A DNA stretch of 64,000 nucleotides from Microbacterium sp. LWO14-1.2 (lineage in GTDB: Bacteria > Actinomycetota > Actinomycetes > Actinomycetales > Microbacteriaceae): contig NZ_CP151633.1 of assembly GCF_038397715.1 (NCBI RefSeq), positions 3,100,001 to 3,164,000 on the forward strand, written 5' to 3'. The notes beneath the pieces are model-generated. The model worked only from the letters and a program-made list of their open reading frames with translations. It was not told where the DNA came from and did no database searches. Positions within the stretch are counted from its first letter, which is position 1; each line of letters starts with the position of its first letter. Both the position numbers and the translations under genes were made by a program. This document shows, one piece after another, positions 17,931 to 28,224 of this stretch.

Positions 17931-19142
17931 ACGAGCGCCTCCGACATCGCGGGGCGGACGGTCCCGCTCAGCGCGCAGCCGCTGCACGAACGTCGGTGGA
18001 GGGTCGGGGAGGGGAGGAGCTGTCGCTCGGAGCTCGTCCAGCTCCGCCTCGGCGACGCGGACGCCGTGCGCCGTCGTCCAGGTCCGGAACCAGGGCGCCG
18101 AGTCATGCTCCTCGACGGCCTCGCGCAGGCGGATCTCCGCCGCAGCGATCAGAGTGCGGTGCTCGGCGGCGCGCCGCTCGGCATCCGTCTCGTGCATCAA
18201 CGGGAGGTCGCGATCCCGCGCTGCGACGGCGATCCACGAGGAGGCGACCAGCATCACCACGCCGTTGACGCGGAACCACAGCAGGAGGCCGATGAAGATG
18301 GCGAACGTGGCCAGCAGGGGGTTGCTCGGGGTGTAGCTCAGCAGGAACCCGGCTCCGTACTGGAGCACTGTCATCGCCGCTCCGCCGAGGAGGGCACCCG
18401 GCCAGATCGTCCGCCAGGCGAGGGAGGTACCCGTCAGGAACCGCACCATCGCCGCCAGCGCCCCTGAGAGCAGCGCGAAAGACACCACCACGGTGCCGAG
18501 ACGGATGCTCAGGGTCAGTCCGGTCGACCCGGTGTCCCACCCGACGAGACCGAGCAGCCAGCTGAGAGCCGCTGCGCTCGCCGAGCTGAGCAGGGATCCC
18601 GCCAGCAGGGCGATGCCGAAGATGAGCGCTGCGAGGAGATCGCGCGCCTTCAGCATCACATAACTCCGCAGATCCGGCGGAAGCCCGAAGATGTCTCGAG
18701 TCGCCCGACGCGAGAACGTCACCCATCCGATGGCCGTCCAGATGACCGTGCCCAGCGCGATGAGGCCGGTGACGCTGAGCACGCCGGTGGTACTCGCGGC
18801 GATCTCCTGCGCCTGATCGGGGGTGAAGAGTCCGCCCTCGTCCTGGATGAGGTTCGGGATGTAGCTGTTGATCACGTCGATCAGGGCGTCGACGGCTTCT
18901 TCGCTCGCTCCGAGCCAGAGGCCGGCGACGGCGAACGCGAGGTAGATCGCGGCGAAGATGGCGAACAGGGCCTGATAGCTGACGCCCGCGGCGAGCAGAA
19001 AGCCGTTGTGCTGCAGGAAGTGCCGCCAGACCCGCACCGGGAACAGTCCGAGCGTGCGTCGGGTCAGTGTCGTCGCGCGCTGCACGGCGGCGTCGATCCG
19101 CCCCGCCTCGGGCTCGCCTACTGCTCGATCTCGGTCCGACAC
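17928..19142 (-). CDS. YihY/BrkB-family inner membrane protein
   Basis: 404 residues. The conserved early stretch is QHNGFLLAAGVSYQALFAIF, the family hallmark, and about six transmembrane helices follow (near residues 50-75, 120-145, 175-200, 215-240, 255-280 and 285-310). The C terminus from about 320 is soluble, charged and variable. YihY/BrkB proteins were once called ribonuclease BN by mistake; their true function is unsettled (envelope or transport roles proposed). The GTG start has TAGGGT 6 nt upstream, suggesting a leaderless mRNA. It is encoded directly upstream of xthA on the same strand. Confidence 0.88.
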   Translation of the reverse strand: MSDRDRAVGEPEAGRIDAAVQRATTLTRRTLGLFPVRVWRHFLQHNGFLLAAGVSYQALFAIFAAIYLAFAVAGLWLGASEEAVDALIDVINSYIPNLIQDEGGLFTPDQAQEIAASTTGVLSVTGLIALGTVIWTAIGWVTFSRRATRDIFGLPPDLRSYVMLKARDLLAALIFGIALLAGSLLSSASAAALSWLLGLVGWDTGSTGLTLSIRLGTVVVSFALLSGALAAMVRFLTGTSLAWRTIWPGALLGGAAMTVLQYGAGFLLSYTPSNPLLATFAIFIGLLLWFRVNGVVMLVASSWIAVAARDRDLPLMHETDAERRAAEHRTLIAAAEIRLREAVEEHDSAPWFRTWTTAHGVRVAEAELDELRATAPPLPDPPPTFVQRLRAERDRPPRDVGGAR

Positions 19143-19148
19143 GTCTTC

Positions 19149-19154
19149 ACCCTA
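19149..19154 (-). promoter_or_regulatory. -10 box (leaderless) of the YihY/BrkB gene
   Basis: TAGGGT on the minus strand, 6 nt before the GTG at 19142. Confidence 0.55.
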
Positions 19155-19171
19155 TCGGCGGATGCGGGCGG

Positions 19172-19208
19172 AAAAAGCAGACGGGCGGCCTCCCGAAGGA
19201 GACCGCCC
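19172..19208 (-). terminator. Rho-independent terminator of sdhCDAB
   Basis: GGGCGG (19183-19188) pairs with CCGCCC (19203-19208); the inner CTCC/GGAG pairs add to it after one mismatch, around a CGAA loop. In the minus direction the stem is followed after 6 nt by TTTTT (complement of 19172-19176), one of the few T-runs at a terminator in this window. Confidence 0.85.
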
Positions 19209-19226
19209 GCCCGACAGTTGAAGCCG

Positions 19227-19994
19227 TCAGGGGCGACCGCGAAGCACGGCCTGCTTGACCTCGGCGATGGCCTTGGTGACCTCGATGCCACGGGGGCACG
19301 CCTCGGAGCAGTTGAAGGTCGTGCGGCAGCGCCAGACGCCCTCCTTGTCGTTGAGGATGTCGAGGCGGACGTCCGCGTTGTCGTCACGGGAGTCGAAGAT
19401 GAAGCGGTGCGCGTTCACGATCGCGGCCGGGCCGAAGTACTGTCCGTCGGTCCAGAACACGGGGCACGACGAGGTGCACGCGGCGCAGAGGATGCACTTC
19501 GTGGTGTCGTCGAAGATCTCGCGGTCGGCGATCGACTGGGTGCGCTCCTTGCCCTTCTCCGGCACGGAGTTCGCGACGAGGAACGGCTGGACCTCGCGGT
19601 ACGACGCGAAGAACGGCTCCATGTCGACGACGAGGTCCTTCTCCAGCGGCAGGCCCTTGATCGCCTCGACGTAGATCGGCTTCGAGATGTCGAGGTCCTT
19701 GATCAGCGTCTTGCAGGCGAGGCGGTTGCGACCGTTGATGCGCATGGCGTCGGAGCCGCAGATGCCGTGGGCGCACGAGCGGCGGAACGTGAGCGAGCCG
19801 TCGACCTCCCACTTGATCTTGTGCAGCGCGTCGAGCACACGGTCGGTGGAGTAGAGCTCCACGTCGTAGTCGACCCAGTGCGGCTCCGCGTCGACCTCGG
19901 GGTCGAAGCGGCGGATGTTGAACGTGACGATGAAGGACTGGATGCCGGTGTCCTCCGTGGCCTCTGCGGGGGCCTCGGCGAGTGCGTTCGACAT
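19227..19994 (-). CDS. sdhB: Succinate dehydrogenase iron-sulfur subunit
   Basis: 255 residues. It carries the three Fe-S clusters linking SdhA flavin to the membrane quinone site. The [2Fe-2S] ligands are in CAHGICGSDAM and the following LACKTL; the [4Fe-4S] ligands are in CILCAACTSSCP; the [3Fe-4S] ligand set is in CSEACPRGIEV. It is the last gene of sdhCDAB, starting 2 bp after the sdhA stop. It is part of the TCA cycle and respiratory chain. Confidence 0.97.
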   Translation of the reverse strand: MSNALAEAPAEATEDTGIQSFIVTFNIRRFDPEVDAEPHWVDYDVELYSTDRVLDALHKIKWEVDGSLTFRRSCAHGICGSDAMRINGRNRLACKTLIKDLDISKPIYVEAIKGLPLEKDLVVDMEPFFASYREVQPFLVANSVPEKGKERTQSIADREIFDDTTKCILCAACTSSCPVFWTDGQYFGPAAIVNAHRFIFDSRDDNADVRLDILNDKEGVWRCRTTFNCSEACPRGIEVTKAIAEVKQAVLRGRP

Positions 19995-19996
19995 TC

Positions 19997-21823
19997 TCAG
20001 TACTTCCTCTCCATCGGCGGGTAGTTCAACTCGCCCTGCTCGTTCTTGGTGAAGACGACGGGCTTCCAGGCGAGCTTGATGTGGTCGCTCGGGTCAGAGG
20101 AATGCGGGTCGCCCGTGAGGTACGCCATCGTGTGCTGCATGTAGTTCTCGTCGTCGCGCTTCGGGAAGTCGTCGCGCATGTGGCCGCCGCGGCTCTCCTC
20201 GCGGTTCTGCGCCGCGTAGACCACGACCTCGGCGATGTCGAGCAGGAAGCCCAGCTCGACCGCCTCGAGGAGGTCGGTGTTGAATCGCTGACCCTTGTCG
20301 TCGACGTGCACGTTCTTGTACCGCTCGCGCAGCTCGGCGATGACGCCGAGGACGTGCTGCAGCGACTCGTGCGTGCGGAACACCTGCGCGCCCTTGTCCA
20401 TCTCGTCCTGCAGCGTCTTGCGCAGCACGGCGATGCGCTCGGTGCCCTGGTTGTTGCGCAGGCCCTCGAGCATGTCGGAGACGAACGCCGCGGGGTTCTC
20501 GGGCAGCGGGACGAAGTCCGCGGTCTTGACGTACTCGACCGCGTTGCGACCGGAGCGCTTGCCGAAGACGTTGATGTCGAGCAGCGAGTTCGTGCCGAGG
20601 CGGTTCGCGCCGTGCACCGAGACGCACGCGCACTCGCCGGCGGCGTACAGGCCGGGGACGACGGTGTCGTTGTCGGCGAGCACCTCGCCGTTGTTGTTGG
20701 TGGGGATGCCGCCCATGGCGTAGTGGGCGGTCGGCATCACCGGCACCGGTTCGACGACCGGGTCGACGCCGAGGTAGGTGCGCGCGAACTCGGTGATGTC
20801 GGGGAGCTTGGTCTCGAGGACCTCGGCTCCGAGGTGCGTGCAGTCCAGCAGCACGTAGTCCTTGTGCGGACCGGCGCCGCGGCCCTCCGCGACCTCCTGC
20901 ACCATGCAGCGCGCCACGATGTCTCGGGGAGCGAGGTCCTTGATGGTGGGGGCGTAGCGCTCCATGAACCGCTCGCCGGAGGCGTTGCGGAGGATCGCGC
21001 CCTCGCCGCGCGCACCCTCGGTGAGGAGGATGCCGAGACCGGCGAGACCGGTCGGGTGGAACTGGAAGAACTCCAGGTCCTCCAGAGGGAGGCCCTTGCG
21101 CCAGACGATGCCGACGCCGTCACCGGTGAGGGTGTGCGCGTTCGAGGTGGTCTTGAAGATCTTGCCGAAGCCGCCGGTGGCGAAGATCACGGCCTTCGAC
21201 TGGAAGACGTGCAGCTCGCCGGTCGACAGGTCGTAGGCGACGACACCCGCGACCTGCGTCTTGCCCGCGGCATCCTTCACCGTGATGAGGTCGAGCACGT
21301 AGAACTCGTTGAAGAAGTTGATGCCGAGCTTGACGCAGTTCTGGAACAGCGTCTGCAGGATCATGTGTCCCGTGCGGTCGGCGGCGTAGCAGGCGCGGCG
21401 CACGGGCGTCTTGCCGTGCTCGGCGGTGTGCCCGCCGAAGCGGCGCTGGTCGATCTTGCCCTCGGGCGTGCGGTTGAAGGGGAGGCCCATGTTCTCCAGG
21501 TCGATGACCGCGTCGATCGCCTCCTTGGCGAGGATCTCGGCCGCGTCCTGGTCGACGAGGTAGTCGCCGCCCTTGACCGTGTCGAAGGTGTGCCACTCCC
21601 AGCTGTCCTCCTCGACGTTCGCGAGGGCCGCCGCCATGCCGCCCTGCGCTGCGCCGGTGTGCGAGCGCGTCGGGTAGAGCTTGGAGATCACGGCGGTCTT
21701 CGCGCCGGGACCGGCCTCGATCGCGGCGCGCATTCCCGCGCCGCCGGCGCCGACGATGACGATGTCGAACTGGTGGTAGTGCACGCCGTCGCGCACGAAG
21801 GAGTCCTGGGTCTCTGTAGTCAC
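19997..21823 (-). CDS. sdhA: Succinate dehydrogenase flavoprotein subunit
   Basis: 608 residues. The FAD-binding motif [17 protein letters not shown] is at the N terminus (residues about 23-39). The flavinylation site is the usual [11 protein letters not shown] (His about 57). [13 protein letters not shown] and [12 protein letters not shown] are conserved substrate-site blocks, and [14 protein letters not shown] follows. It oxidises succinate to fumarate. It lies 20 bp after sdhD and 2 bp before sdhB. Confidence 0.97.
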   Translation of the reverse strand: MTTETQDSFVRDGVHYHQFDIVIVGAGGAGMRAAIEAGPGAKTAVISKLYPTRSHTGAAQGGMAAALANVEEDSWEWHTFDTVKGGDYLVDQDAAEILAKEAIDAVIDLENMGLPFNRTPEGKIDQRRFGGHTAEHGKTPVRRACYAADRTGHMILQTLFQNCVKLGINFFNEFYVLDLITVKDAAGKTQVAGVVAYDLSTGELHVFQSKAVIFATGGFGKIFKTTSNAHTLTGDGVGIVWRKGLPLEDLEFFQFHPTGLAGLGILLTEGARGEGAILRNASGERFMERYAPTIKDLAPRDIVARCMVQEVAEGRGAGPHKDYVLLDCTHLGAEVLETKLPDITEFARTYLGVDPVVEPVPVMPTAHYAMGGIPTNNNGEVLADNDTVVPGLYAAGECACVSVHGANRLGTNSLLDINVFGKRSGRNAVEYVKTADFVPLPENPAAFVSDMLEGLRNNQGTERIAVLRKTLQDEMDKGAQVFRTHESLQHVLGVIAELRERYKNVHVDDKGQRFNTDLLEAVELGFLLDIAEVVVYAAQNREESRGGHMRDDFPKRDDENYMQHTMAYLTGDPHSSDPSDHIKLAWKPVVFTKNEQGELNYPPMERKY

Positions 21824-21843
21824 TTCTTCTTATGCCTTCTCTT

Positions 21844-22287
21844 CTACTTGCCCAGCGTCTGGCACTGTTCCCACAGCGTGCTCGACTCGGTCACTCCGAG
21901 GCACGGGTCGAACGTGAAGACCACGAGGGTGCCGAGGATGATGAGCAGTGCGGCCGACAGGCCGAGGGCCCAGATCAGCGCCTTGCGCGCGGTGGCGTTG
22001 GTGACGTAGTCATTGACGATCGTGCGCATGCCGTTCGCGCCGTGGATCAGCGCCAGCCACAGCATCAGCACGTCCCACCACTGCCAGAACGGGGTGGCGA
22101 ACTTGCCCGCGATGAACGCGAAGTCGAGGGCGTGGATGCCCTCGCCGACCATGAGGTTGATGAACAGGTGGCCGAAGATGAGGATCACGAGCACCATGCC
22201 CGAGACCCGCATGAAGACCCAGCCCCACTTCTCGAGGTTGACTCCGCGGCGTGCACGGGTGGGGGCGGCGACGGTCTGAGCGGTCAT
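21844..22287 (-). CDS. sdhD: Succinate dehydrogenase hydrophobic anchor subunit
   Basis: 147 residues with three transmembrane helices (about 27-48, 70-92 and 108-130). FGHLFINLMVG includes a histidine suited to heme or quinone binding, and LALIHGANGMRTIVNDY is the conserved SdhD segment. The ATG at 22287 overlaps the sdhC stop by one base (TGATG), indicating translational coupling; the longer frame reading back into sdhC is a shadow. Confidence 0.93.
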   Translation of the reverse strand: MTAQTVAAPTRARRGVNLEKWGWVFMRVSGMVLVILIFGHLFINLMVGEGIHALDFAFIAGKFATPFWQWWDVLMLWLALIHGANGMRTIVNDYVTNATARKALIWALGLSAALLIILGTLVVFTFDPCLGVTESSTLWEQCQTLGK

Positions 22288-22721
22288 CAGTGTCCTCCTC
22301 CGAAGCCGGCGAACGCGAGCATGAGGTGGCGCGGCACGAAGCCCGCCATGATGATGCCCCACACCAGCAGCACGCCCCAGAAGAGCTGACGCTGGTAGCG
22401 GGCGCCCTTCGACCAGAAGTCGACCGCGATGATGCGCAGACCGTTCATGGCGTGGAAGACGATGCCCGCGACGAGCACGACCTCGCCGAGCGCCATGACC
22501 GGGTTCTTGTACGTGCCGATGACGGCGTCGTACGCCTCCGGCGACACCCTGATGAGTGCCGTGTCGAGCACGTGCACCAACAGGAAGAAGAAGATGGCGA
22601 CTCCGGTGATGCGGTGAAGCACCCACGACCACATGCCTTCGCGACCTCGGTAGAGGGTGCCGCGGGGGGTCTTTGACGTGGTTTCCGAAATCGACGGTGT
22701 CAAGCGAGCGCTTGTGGACAC
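22287..22721 (-). CDS. sdhC: Succinate dehydrogenase cytochrome b556 subunit
   Basis: 144 residues, first gene of the sdh operon. YRGREGMWSWVLHRITGVAIFF contains the quinone-site Ser/Arg region and FHAMNGLRIIAVDFW has the heme-ligand histidine; there are three membrane helices. The GTG start is preceded by GGGAGG 7 nt upstream, a strong ribosome-binding site. The operon order C-D-A-B is that of Actinobacteria and Proteobacteria. Confidence 0.94.
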   Translation of the reverse strand: MSTSARLTPSISETTSKTPRGTLYRGREGMWSWVLHRITGVAIFFFLLVHVLDTALIRVSPEAYDAVIGTYKNPVMALGEVVLVAGIVFHAMNGLRIIAVDFWSKGARYQRQLFWGVLLVWGIIMAGFVPRHLMLAFAGFGGGH

Positions 22722-22813
22722 GGTCGTCCTCCCTGGATCGATGTGACTCGGTCGCGTGCGCTGCGTGGTCCGGGCAGGATCCCGTCATCGCGAGGCACGG
22801 CCGATCGGAGTCC

Positions 22814-22819
22814 ATCCTA
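22814..22819 (-). promoter_or_regulatory. Candidate -10 box of sdhCDAB
   Basis: TAGGAT on the minus strand, about 93 bp upstream of the sdhC GTG. A second candidate, TAGGCT, lies at 22852-22857. No convincing -35 is seen for either. The 146-bp gap holds no other feature and no clear terminator for the upstream gene. Confidence 0.35.
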
Positions 22820-22867
22820 TTCCCGCCGGGAGGGTGCGGGCGACGAAGGGGAGCCTAAGTGGGCGGA

Positions 22868-24124
22868 TCAGCCGATCTGGCTCATGACGTTCCATCCGGC
22901 GCCGATGACCCGACCGCTGAGGAAGCCTCCTCGTCCATTCCCGGGGTACAGCAGCAAGTCGCCTGTCCCCGATCGCGCAATGATGTCCTGAGCGCCGTCC
23001 CCGTCGACATCGCCACCGCCGAAGATCGCCGTGAACGATCCCCACCCGTATCCGATCTGCATCGGGGAGCCCCAGCTGCCCTGTCCGTTCGTCGGATACA
23101 GCCAGAGCCGACCGTCGGCCGCGAGTGCCACCAAATCTCCGCGGGAGTCTCCGGTGAAATCGCCGACGTGCGAGATCCAGGAGAGGGTGTTCCAACCGTT
23201 GCCGATCCGGGTGGCGGCCCAATTGCTCCAGCCGCCCTGACCGTCACCGGTGTAGAGGAGCAGGTCGCCCGCCGCAGTCCTCGCGATGAGGTCGGTCTTG
23301 CGGTCACCGTTGAAGTCGATCCCGCCGATCAGCTGTGCGAATCCGCCCCACCCGTTGCCGATCGGAGTGGGGGATGCGAGCCCTCCCCGTCCGTTGCCTG
23401 GGTAGAGCATCAGGCGACCGTCGCTCTCGACACGGGCGATGTCGGCGTTTCCGTCGCCCGTGAAGTCCCCGAGGGTCGTGAAGGGGCGGTCGCCCCATGC
23501 GGGTGCGGCCGTCAGAGCTGCCCCGAATCCGGCCGAGCCGTTGCCGGGGTAGATCATCAGTGCACCGCTCGACGTCCTCGCGACGATGTCGGCGTTCCGG
23601 TCGCCGGTGAGGTCGCCGGCGCCACCGGGGAGCCGCTTGACCGGAGAACCGATCCCGAAGATCTGAACCCAATAGGTTCGGTAGCACGTCCCTGTCGCGT
23701 AGCCGACTCCCAGACCCGTGTACCGCCCGTCGAGGATGTTCGCGCGGTGACCGGCTGAGTTCATCCACGCGGTGACGACGGAGTTCGCATCCGGCTGACC
23801 TGCGGCGATGTTCTCGCCGGTCGCCACCCAGCCGGATGCCGCGACGCGCGAGCTTCGCCACGCGGCGGTGCTGTGCTCGAACGTGCACGACGAGGCAAGC
23901 TGACGCGCCCACTCCGCCGCCGCGGCATCGAGAGCGGGATCGGAGACGAGGGCGGGCAGTCCGGCCTGCGTGCGTTGCGCGTTCGTCAAGGTAAAGACGT
24001 CGCCGGCGACGCCGCCGGCGGCGGAGGCGGGCGCGGGCACGAGGGCTGTCGCTGCGAGGAGGAGCACGATGGCGGCGGCGGCGCGCCGGAGGAATCCGGG
24101 GCGCGGCTCGGGGGAGGGGGCCAT
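22868..24124 (-). CDS. Secreted CAP-domain protein with FG-GAP/VCBS-like repeats
   Basis: 418 residues. A signal peptide runs to about residue 36 (cleavage after PASAA). Residues about 40-160 form a CAP/SCP (YkwD-like) domain: FEHS (His84), GENI (Glu104) and AGHRANILD (His126), the usual metal-site cluster. From about residue 165 come five repeats of about 48 residues, each opening with a calcium-loop-like DxTGDxxxD or DxDGDxxxD and carrying a LLLYPGNG motif, as in FG-GAP/VCBS propeller repeats. It is an extracellular protein with no membrane anchor or sorting signal visible; binding of envelope glycans is a guess. The ATG at 24124 has TATGTT 6 nt upstream. It is divergent from manC. Confidence 0.85.
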   Translation of the reverse strand: MAPSPEPRPGFLRRAAAAIVLLLAATALVPAPASAAGGVAGDVFTLTNAQRTQAGLPALVSDPALDAAAAEWARQLASSCTFEHSTAAWRSSRVAASGWVATGENIAAGQPDANSVVTAWMNSAGHRANILDGRYTGLGVGYATGTCYRTYWVQIFGIGSPVKRLPGGAGDLTGDRNADIVARTSSGALMIYPGNGSAGFGAALTAAPAWGDRPFTTLGDFTGDGNADIARVESDGRLMLYPGNGRGGLASPTPIGNGWGGFAQLIGGIDFNGDRKTDLIARTAAGDLLLYTGDGQGGWSNWAATRIGNGWNTLSWISHVGDFTGDSRGDLVALAADGRLWLYPTNGQGSWGSPMQIGYGWGSFTAIFGGGDVDGDGAQDIIARSGTGDLLLYPGNGRGGFLSGRVIGAGWNVMSQIG

Positions 24125-24130
24125 GGCATG

Positions 24131-24136
24131 AACATA
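24131..24136 (-). promoter_or_regulatory. -10 box (leaderless) of the CAP-domain gene
   Basis: TATGTT on the minus strand, 6 nt before the ATG at 24124. Confidence 0.5.
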
Positions 24137-24175
24137 GTGGGACGTTCCGGGCAGAGCGCAAGCCCCTGTGCTCGA

Positions 24176-24181
24176 TACGCT
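24176..24181 (+). promoter_or_regulatory. -10 box (leaderless) of manC
   Basis: TACGCT on the plus strand, 6 nt before the manC ATG at 24188; only 63 bp separate the two divergent genes here. Confidence 0.5.
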
Positions 24182-24187
24182 GTCACG

Positions 24188-25303
24188 ATGAGCCAGCCGA
24201 TCCCCGACTTCTACGCCGTGATCCCAGCCGGAGGGATCGGCAGCAGGCTGTGGCCGCTCTCGCGGGCGGACGCACCGAAGTTCCTGCACGACCTCACGGG
24301 ATCCGGGCATTCGCTGCTTCGGGACACCTGGGACAGGCTCGAGCCGCTCGCCGGTCCCGATCGCATCGCTGTGGTCACGGGTCGCGCCCATCGCGCGGCC
24401 GTCGAGGCGCAGTTGCCGGGCATCGCCGACCTCAACGTGTTCCTCGAGTCCGAGCCGCGCGAGTCCGCGGCCGCGATCGGACTCGCGGCCGCCATCCTGC
24501 ACCGGCGCGACCCCGACGTCATCATCGGATCGTTCAGCGCCGATCACGTGATCCGGGGCACGCGCGTGTTCGAGTTCGCGGTGCGGGATGCCGTCGAGGT
24601 GGCGCGCGAAGGGTACATCTGCACGATCGGCATCTCTCCGACCGAGCCGGCGGTGGGCTTCGGCTACATCAAAAGGGGCCCGGAGCTCGTCGTCGACGGC
24701 GCGCGGGAGGCCGCCCTGGTGGAGAGCTTCGTCGAGAAGCCCGACATCGACACGGCGAGGGCCTATCTCGCGAGCCGGGACTACCTGTGGAACGCCGGCA
24801 TGTTCATCGCCAGAGCGAGCGTGCTGCTCGACGAGCTCGCGGCGAACGAGCCCGAGCTGCACGCGGGCCTCCTCGAGCTCGCGGAGGCGTGGGACGACCG
24901 TGAGCGCCGCGGTCCGGCGGTCGACCGCATCTGGCCCCGTCTGAAGAAGATCGCCATCGACTACGCCGTCGCCGAGCCCGCCGCGAGGCGCGGGCGGCTC
25001 GCGGTCGTGCCCGGGCACTTCGATTGGGACGACGTCGGCGACTTCGCCTCGCTGACCAAACTCATCACGAACGGGCGCAAGAACGACCTCGCCGTCCTCG
25101 GTCCGAAGGCGCGAGTGCTGTCGGATGCCGCGAGCGGCATCCTGGTCTCGCAGACGACGCGCGTGATCAGTCTGGTGGGAGTGCAGGACATCGTCGTCGT
25201 CGACACCCCCGATGCACTGCTCGTGACGACGGTCGAGCATGCGCAGCGGGTGAAGGGCGTGGTGGAGTCGCTCAAGCTCACGGGGCGCGGAGACGTGCTC
25301 TGA
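24188..25303 (+). CDS. manC: Mannose-1-phosphate guanylyltransferase
   Basis: 371 residues, the short form lacking the phosphomannose isomerase domain. The nucleotide loop VIPAGGIGSRLWPLSRAD is at residues 10-27; FSADHVI binds metal and nucleotide; FVEKPD and YLWNAGMFIA are the conserved sugar-phosphate blocks. It makes GDP-mannose for lipomannan, glycoprotein or polysaccharide synthesis. It is a single gene with a leaderless promoter, followed by 155 bp before the BMP lipoprotein. Confidence 0.93.
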   Translation: MSQPIPDFYAVIPAGGIGSRLWPLSRADAPKFLHDLTGSGHSLLRDTWDRLEPLAGPDRIAVVTGRAHRAAVEAQLPGIADLNVFLESEPRESAAAIGLAAAILHRRDPDVIIGSFSADHVIRGTRVFEFAVRDAVEVAREGYICTIGISPTEPAVGFGYIKRGPELVVDGAREAALVESFVEKPDIDTARAYLASRDYLWNAGMFIARASVLLDELAANEPELHAGLLELAEAWDDRERRGPAVDRIWPRLKKIAIDYAVAEPAARRGRLAVVPGHFDWDDVGDFASLTKLITNGRKNDLAVLGPKARVLSDAASGILVSQTTRVISLVGVQDIVVVDTPDALLVTTVEHAQRVKGVVESLKLTGRGDVL

Positions 25304-25377
25304 TGCGCAGATGAGCGCGCATCCGTGCTCACTCGTCGGCTTGATTTCAGGTTTGTAACCATTCCCTACCGGCCCGC

Positions 25378-25400
25378 TCGCCGATATACGGAATCGGCGA
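25378..25400. promoter_or_regulatory. Inverted repeat upstream of the nucleoside transporter operon
   Basis: TCGCCGAT (25378-25385) and ATCGGCGA (25393-25400) form a perfect 8-bp inverted repeat with a 7-nt spacer. A possible -10 box, TAACTT, is at 25410-25415, placing the repeat over the -35 area. It may be the operator of a nucleoside-responsive repressor not encoded here. Confidence 0.55.
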
Positions 25401-25458
25401 AACAGTAGGTAACTTTGATCGATCCGCGAGGGCCGCGGGTTCGTTGAGGAGGCATGAG

Positions 25459-26571
25459 TTGACCATCTCCACCACCAAGAAGCTTCTCGGCGCCACCATC
25501 GCCGCGGGCGTCGTCTTCGCACTCGCCGGCTGCGGCCAGGCTCCGACGGATTCGGGCGACAACGGAGGCGGCGACGCTGCATCCGACTTCCTTCCCTGCC
25601 TCGTCTCCGACGCCGGCGGATGGAACGACAAGTCGTTCAACCAGTCGGCCAAGGAGGGCATGGACCGCGCCGCGGACTCCCTCGGCGTCAAGCCTCTCGA
25701 GTTCGAGTCGGCCAACGACAACGACTACGCGCCGAACCTCGAGACCGCTGTCTCCGAGGGCTGCTCGCTCATCGTCTCGGTGGGCTTCAAGCTGTCTGCG
25801 GCCACCGTCGAGTCCGCACTCGCGAACCCCGAGATCGACTACGCGATCATCGACGACTACGCCGACAACGACTTCGACGGCACGACGGACGCTCCGAACA
25901 TCAAGCCCCTCGTCTTCGACACGGCTCAGGCTGCCTACCTCGGCGGCTACGCCGCAGCCGGATGGTCGGCGCAGGCCGGCGTGAACAAGGTCGGCACCTT
26001 CGGCGGCATGCAGATTCCGTCCGTCGCTGTGTTCATGGACGGCTTCGCCCTCGGCGTCGACAAGTACAACGAGGACAAGTCGGGCGCCGTGCAGGTCTAC
26101 GGTTGGGACGTCGACACCCAGGAAGGCTCCTTCACGGGTGGCTTCGACGCCAACGACACGGCCAAGCAGACGGCTCAGGGCGTCCTCGATCAGGGTGTGG
26201 ATGTCATCCTCCCCGTCGGCGGACCCATTTACCAGAGCGCTGCGGCCGCGATCAAGGACAGCGGCAAGGACACGCTCATGGTCGGTGTCGACAGCGACCT
26301 CGCCGTCGCCGATGAGAGCGTCGCAGATGTCACCCTCTTCTCGATCATGAAGGCGATCGACGTCGCTGTCGAGGACGCCACAATGGCGGCGTCGAAGGGC
26401 GACTTCGACCCGGCTCCTTACGTGGGCACGCTCGAGAACGAGGGCGTCAAGCTCTCAGGCTTCGGTTCCTTCGAGTCGCAGCTCCCCGACGGGCTGCTCG
26501 ACGAGATCGCCGCTCTGCAGGAGCAGATCATCTCCGGGGACATCACGGTGGAGTCCCCGAACTCCCCGTAA
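25459..26571 (+). CDS. BMP-family nucleoside-binding lipoprotein of an ABC importer
   Basis: 370 residues. Signal peptide with lipobox LAGC (Cys25), then a PnrA/BmpA-like periplasmic-binding fold: DAGGWNDKSFNQSAKEGM holds the purine-nucleoside contact region, VSVGFKLSAATVESA and FGGMQIPSVAVFMDGFALG follow. The best start is the TTG at 25459, with GAGGAGG 6 nt upstream; an in-frame TTG 15 bp earlier lies inside that ribosome-binding site. It captures nucleosides outside the membrane for the ATPase and permeases downstream. A hairpin separates it from them. Confidence 0.92.
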   Translation: MTISTTKKLLGATIAAGVVFALAGCGQAPTDSGDNGGGDAASDFLPCLVSDAGGWNDKSFNQSAKEGMDRAADSLGVKPLEFESANDNDYAPNLETAVSEGCSLIVSVGFKLSAATVESALANPEIDYAIIDDYADNDFDGTTDAPNIKPLVFDTAQAAYLGGYAAAGWSAQAGVNKVGTFGGMQIPSVAVFMDGFALGVDKYNEDKSGAVQVYGWDVDTQEGSFTGGFDANDTAKQTAQGVLDQGVDVILPVGGPIYQSAAAAIKDSGKDTLMVGVDSDLAVADESVADVTLFSIMKAIDVAVEDATMAASKGDFDPAPYVGTLENEGVKLSGFGSFESQLPDGLLDEIAALQEQIISGDITVESPNSP

Positions 26572-26590
26572 GTCACAGCAGGTCCAGGGC

Positions 26591-26621
26591 GGGGCGAGTG
26601 GAGCGAGCAGCCACTCGCCCC
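26591..26621 (+). terminator. Intercistronic hairpin after the BMP lipoprotein
   Basis: GGGGCGAGTGG (26591-26601) pairs perfectly with CCACTCGCCCC (26611-26621) over a 9-nt loop, 19 bp after the stop. It probably acts as a partial terminator or 3' stabiliser so that the binding protein is made in excess over the membrane subunits. Confidence 0.75.
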
Positions 26622-26709
26622 GTGCCGTGGACGGACGGCTGTCCGCAGGGTGCGCGCATCGCGCCGCAGCGCCCGAGACTCTTCGGACACTTCTGGATAA
26701 GGTGCAGAT

Positions 26710-28220
<1,511 letters not shown>

Positions 28221-28224
<4 letters not shown>

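Noticed and set aside
19982..22009. A 675-codon plus-strand open frame
   Set aside because: It is antisense to sdhA and sdhD, which match known families end to end; its composition (Val/Leu/Asp/Arg) is that of a mirror frame.
24125..25582. N-terminal extension of the CAP-domain protein to position 25582
   Set aside because: The extension is antisense to manC, and the signal peptide begins exactly at the ATG at 24124.
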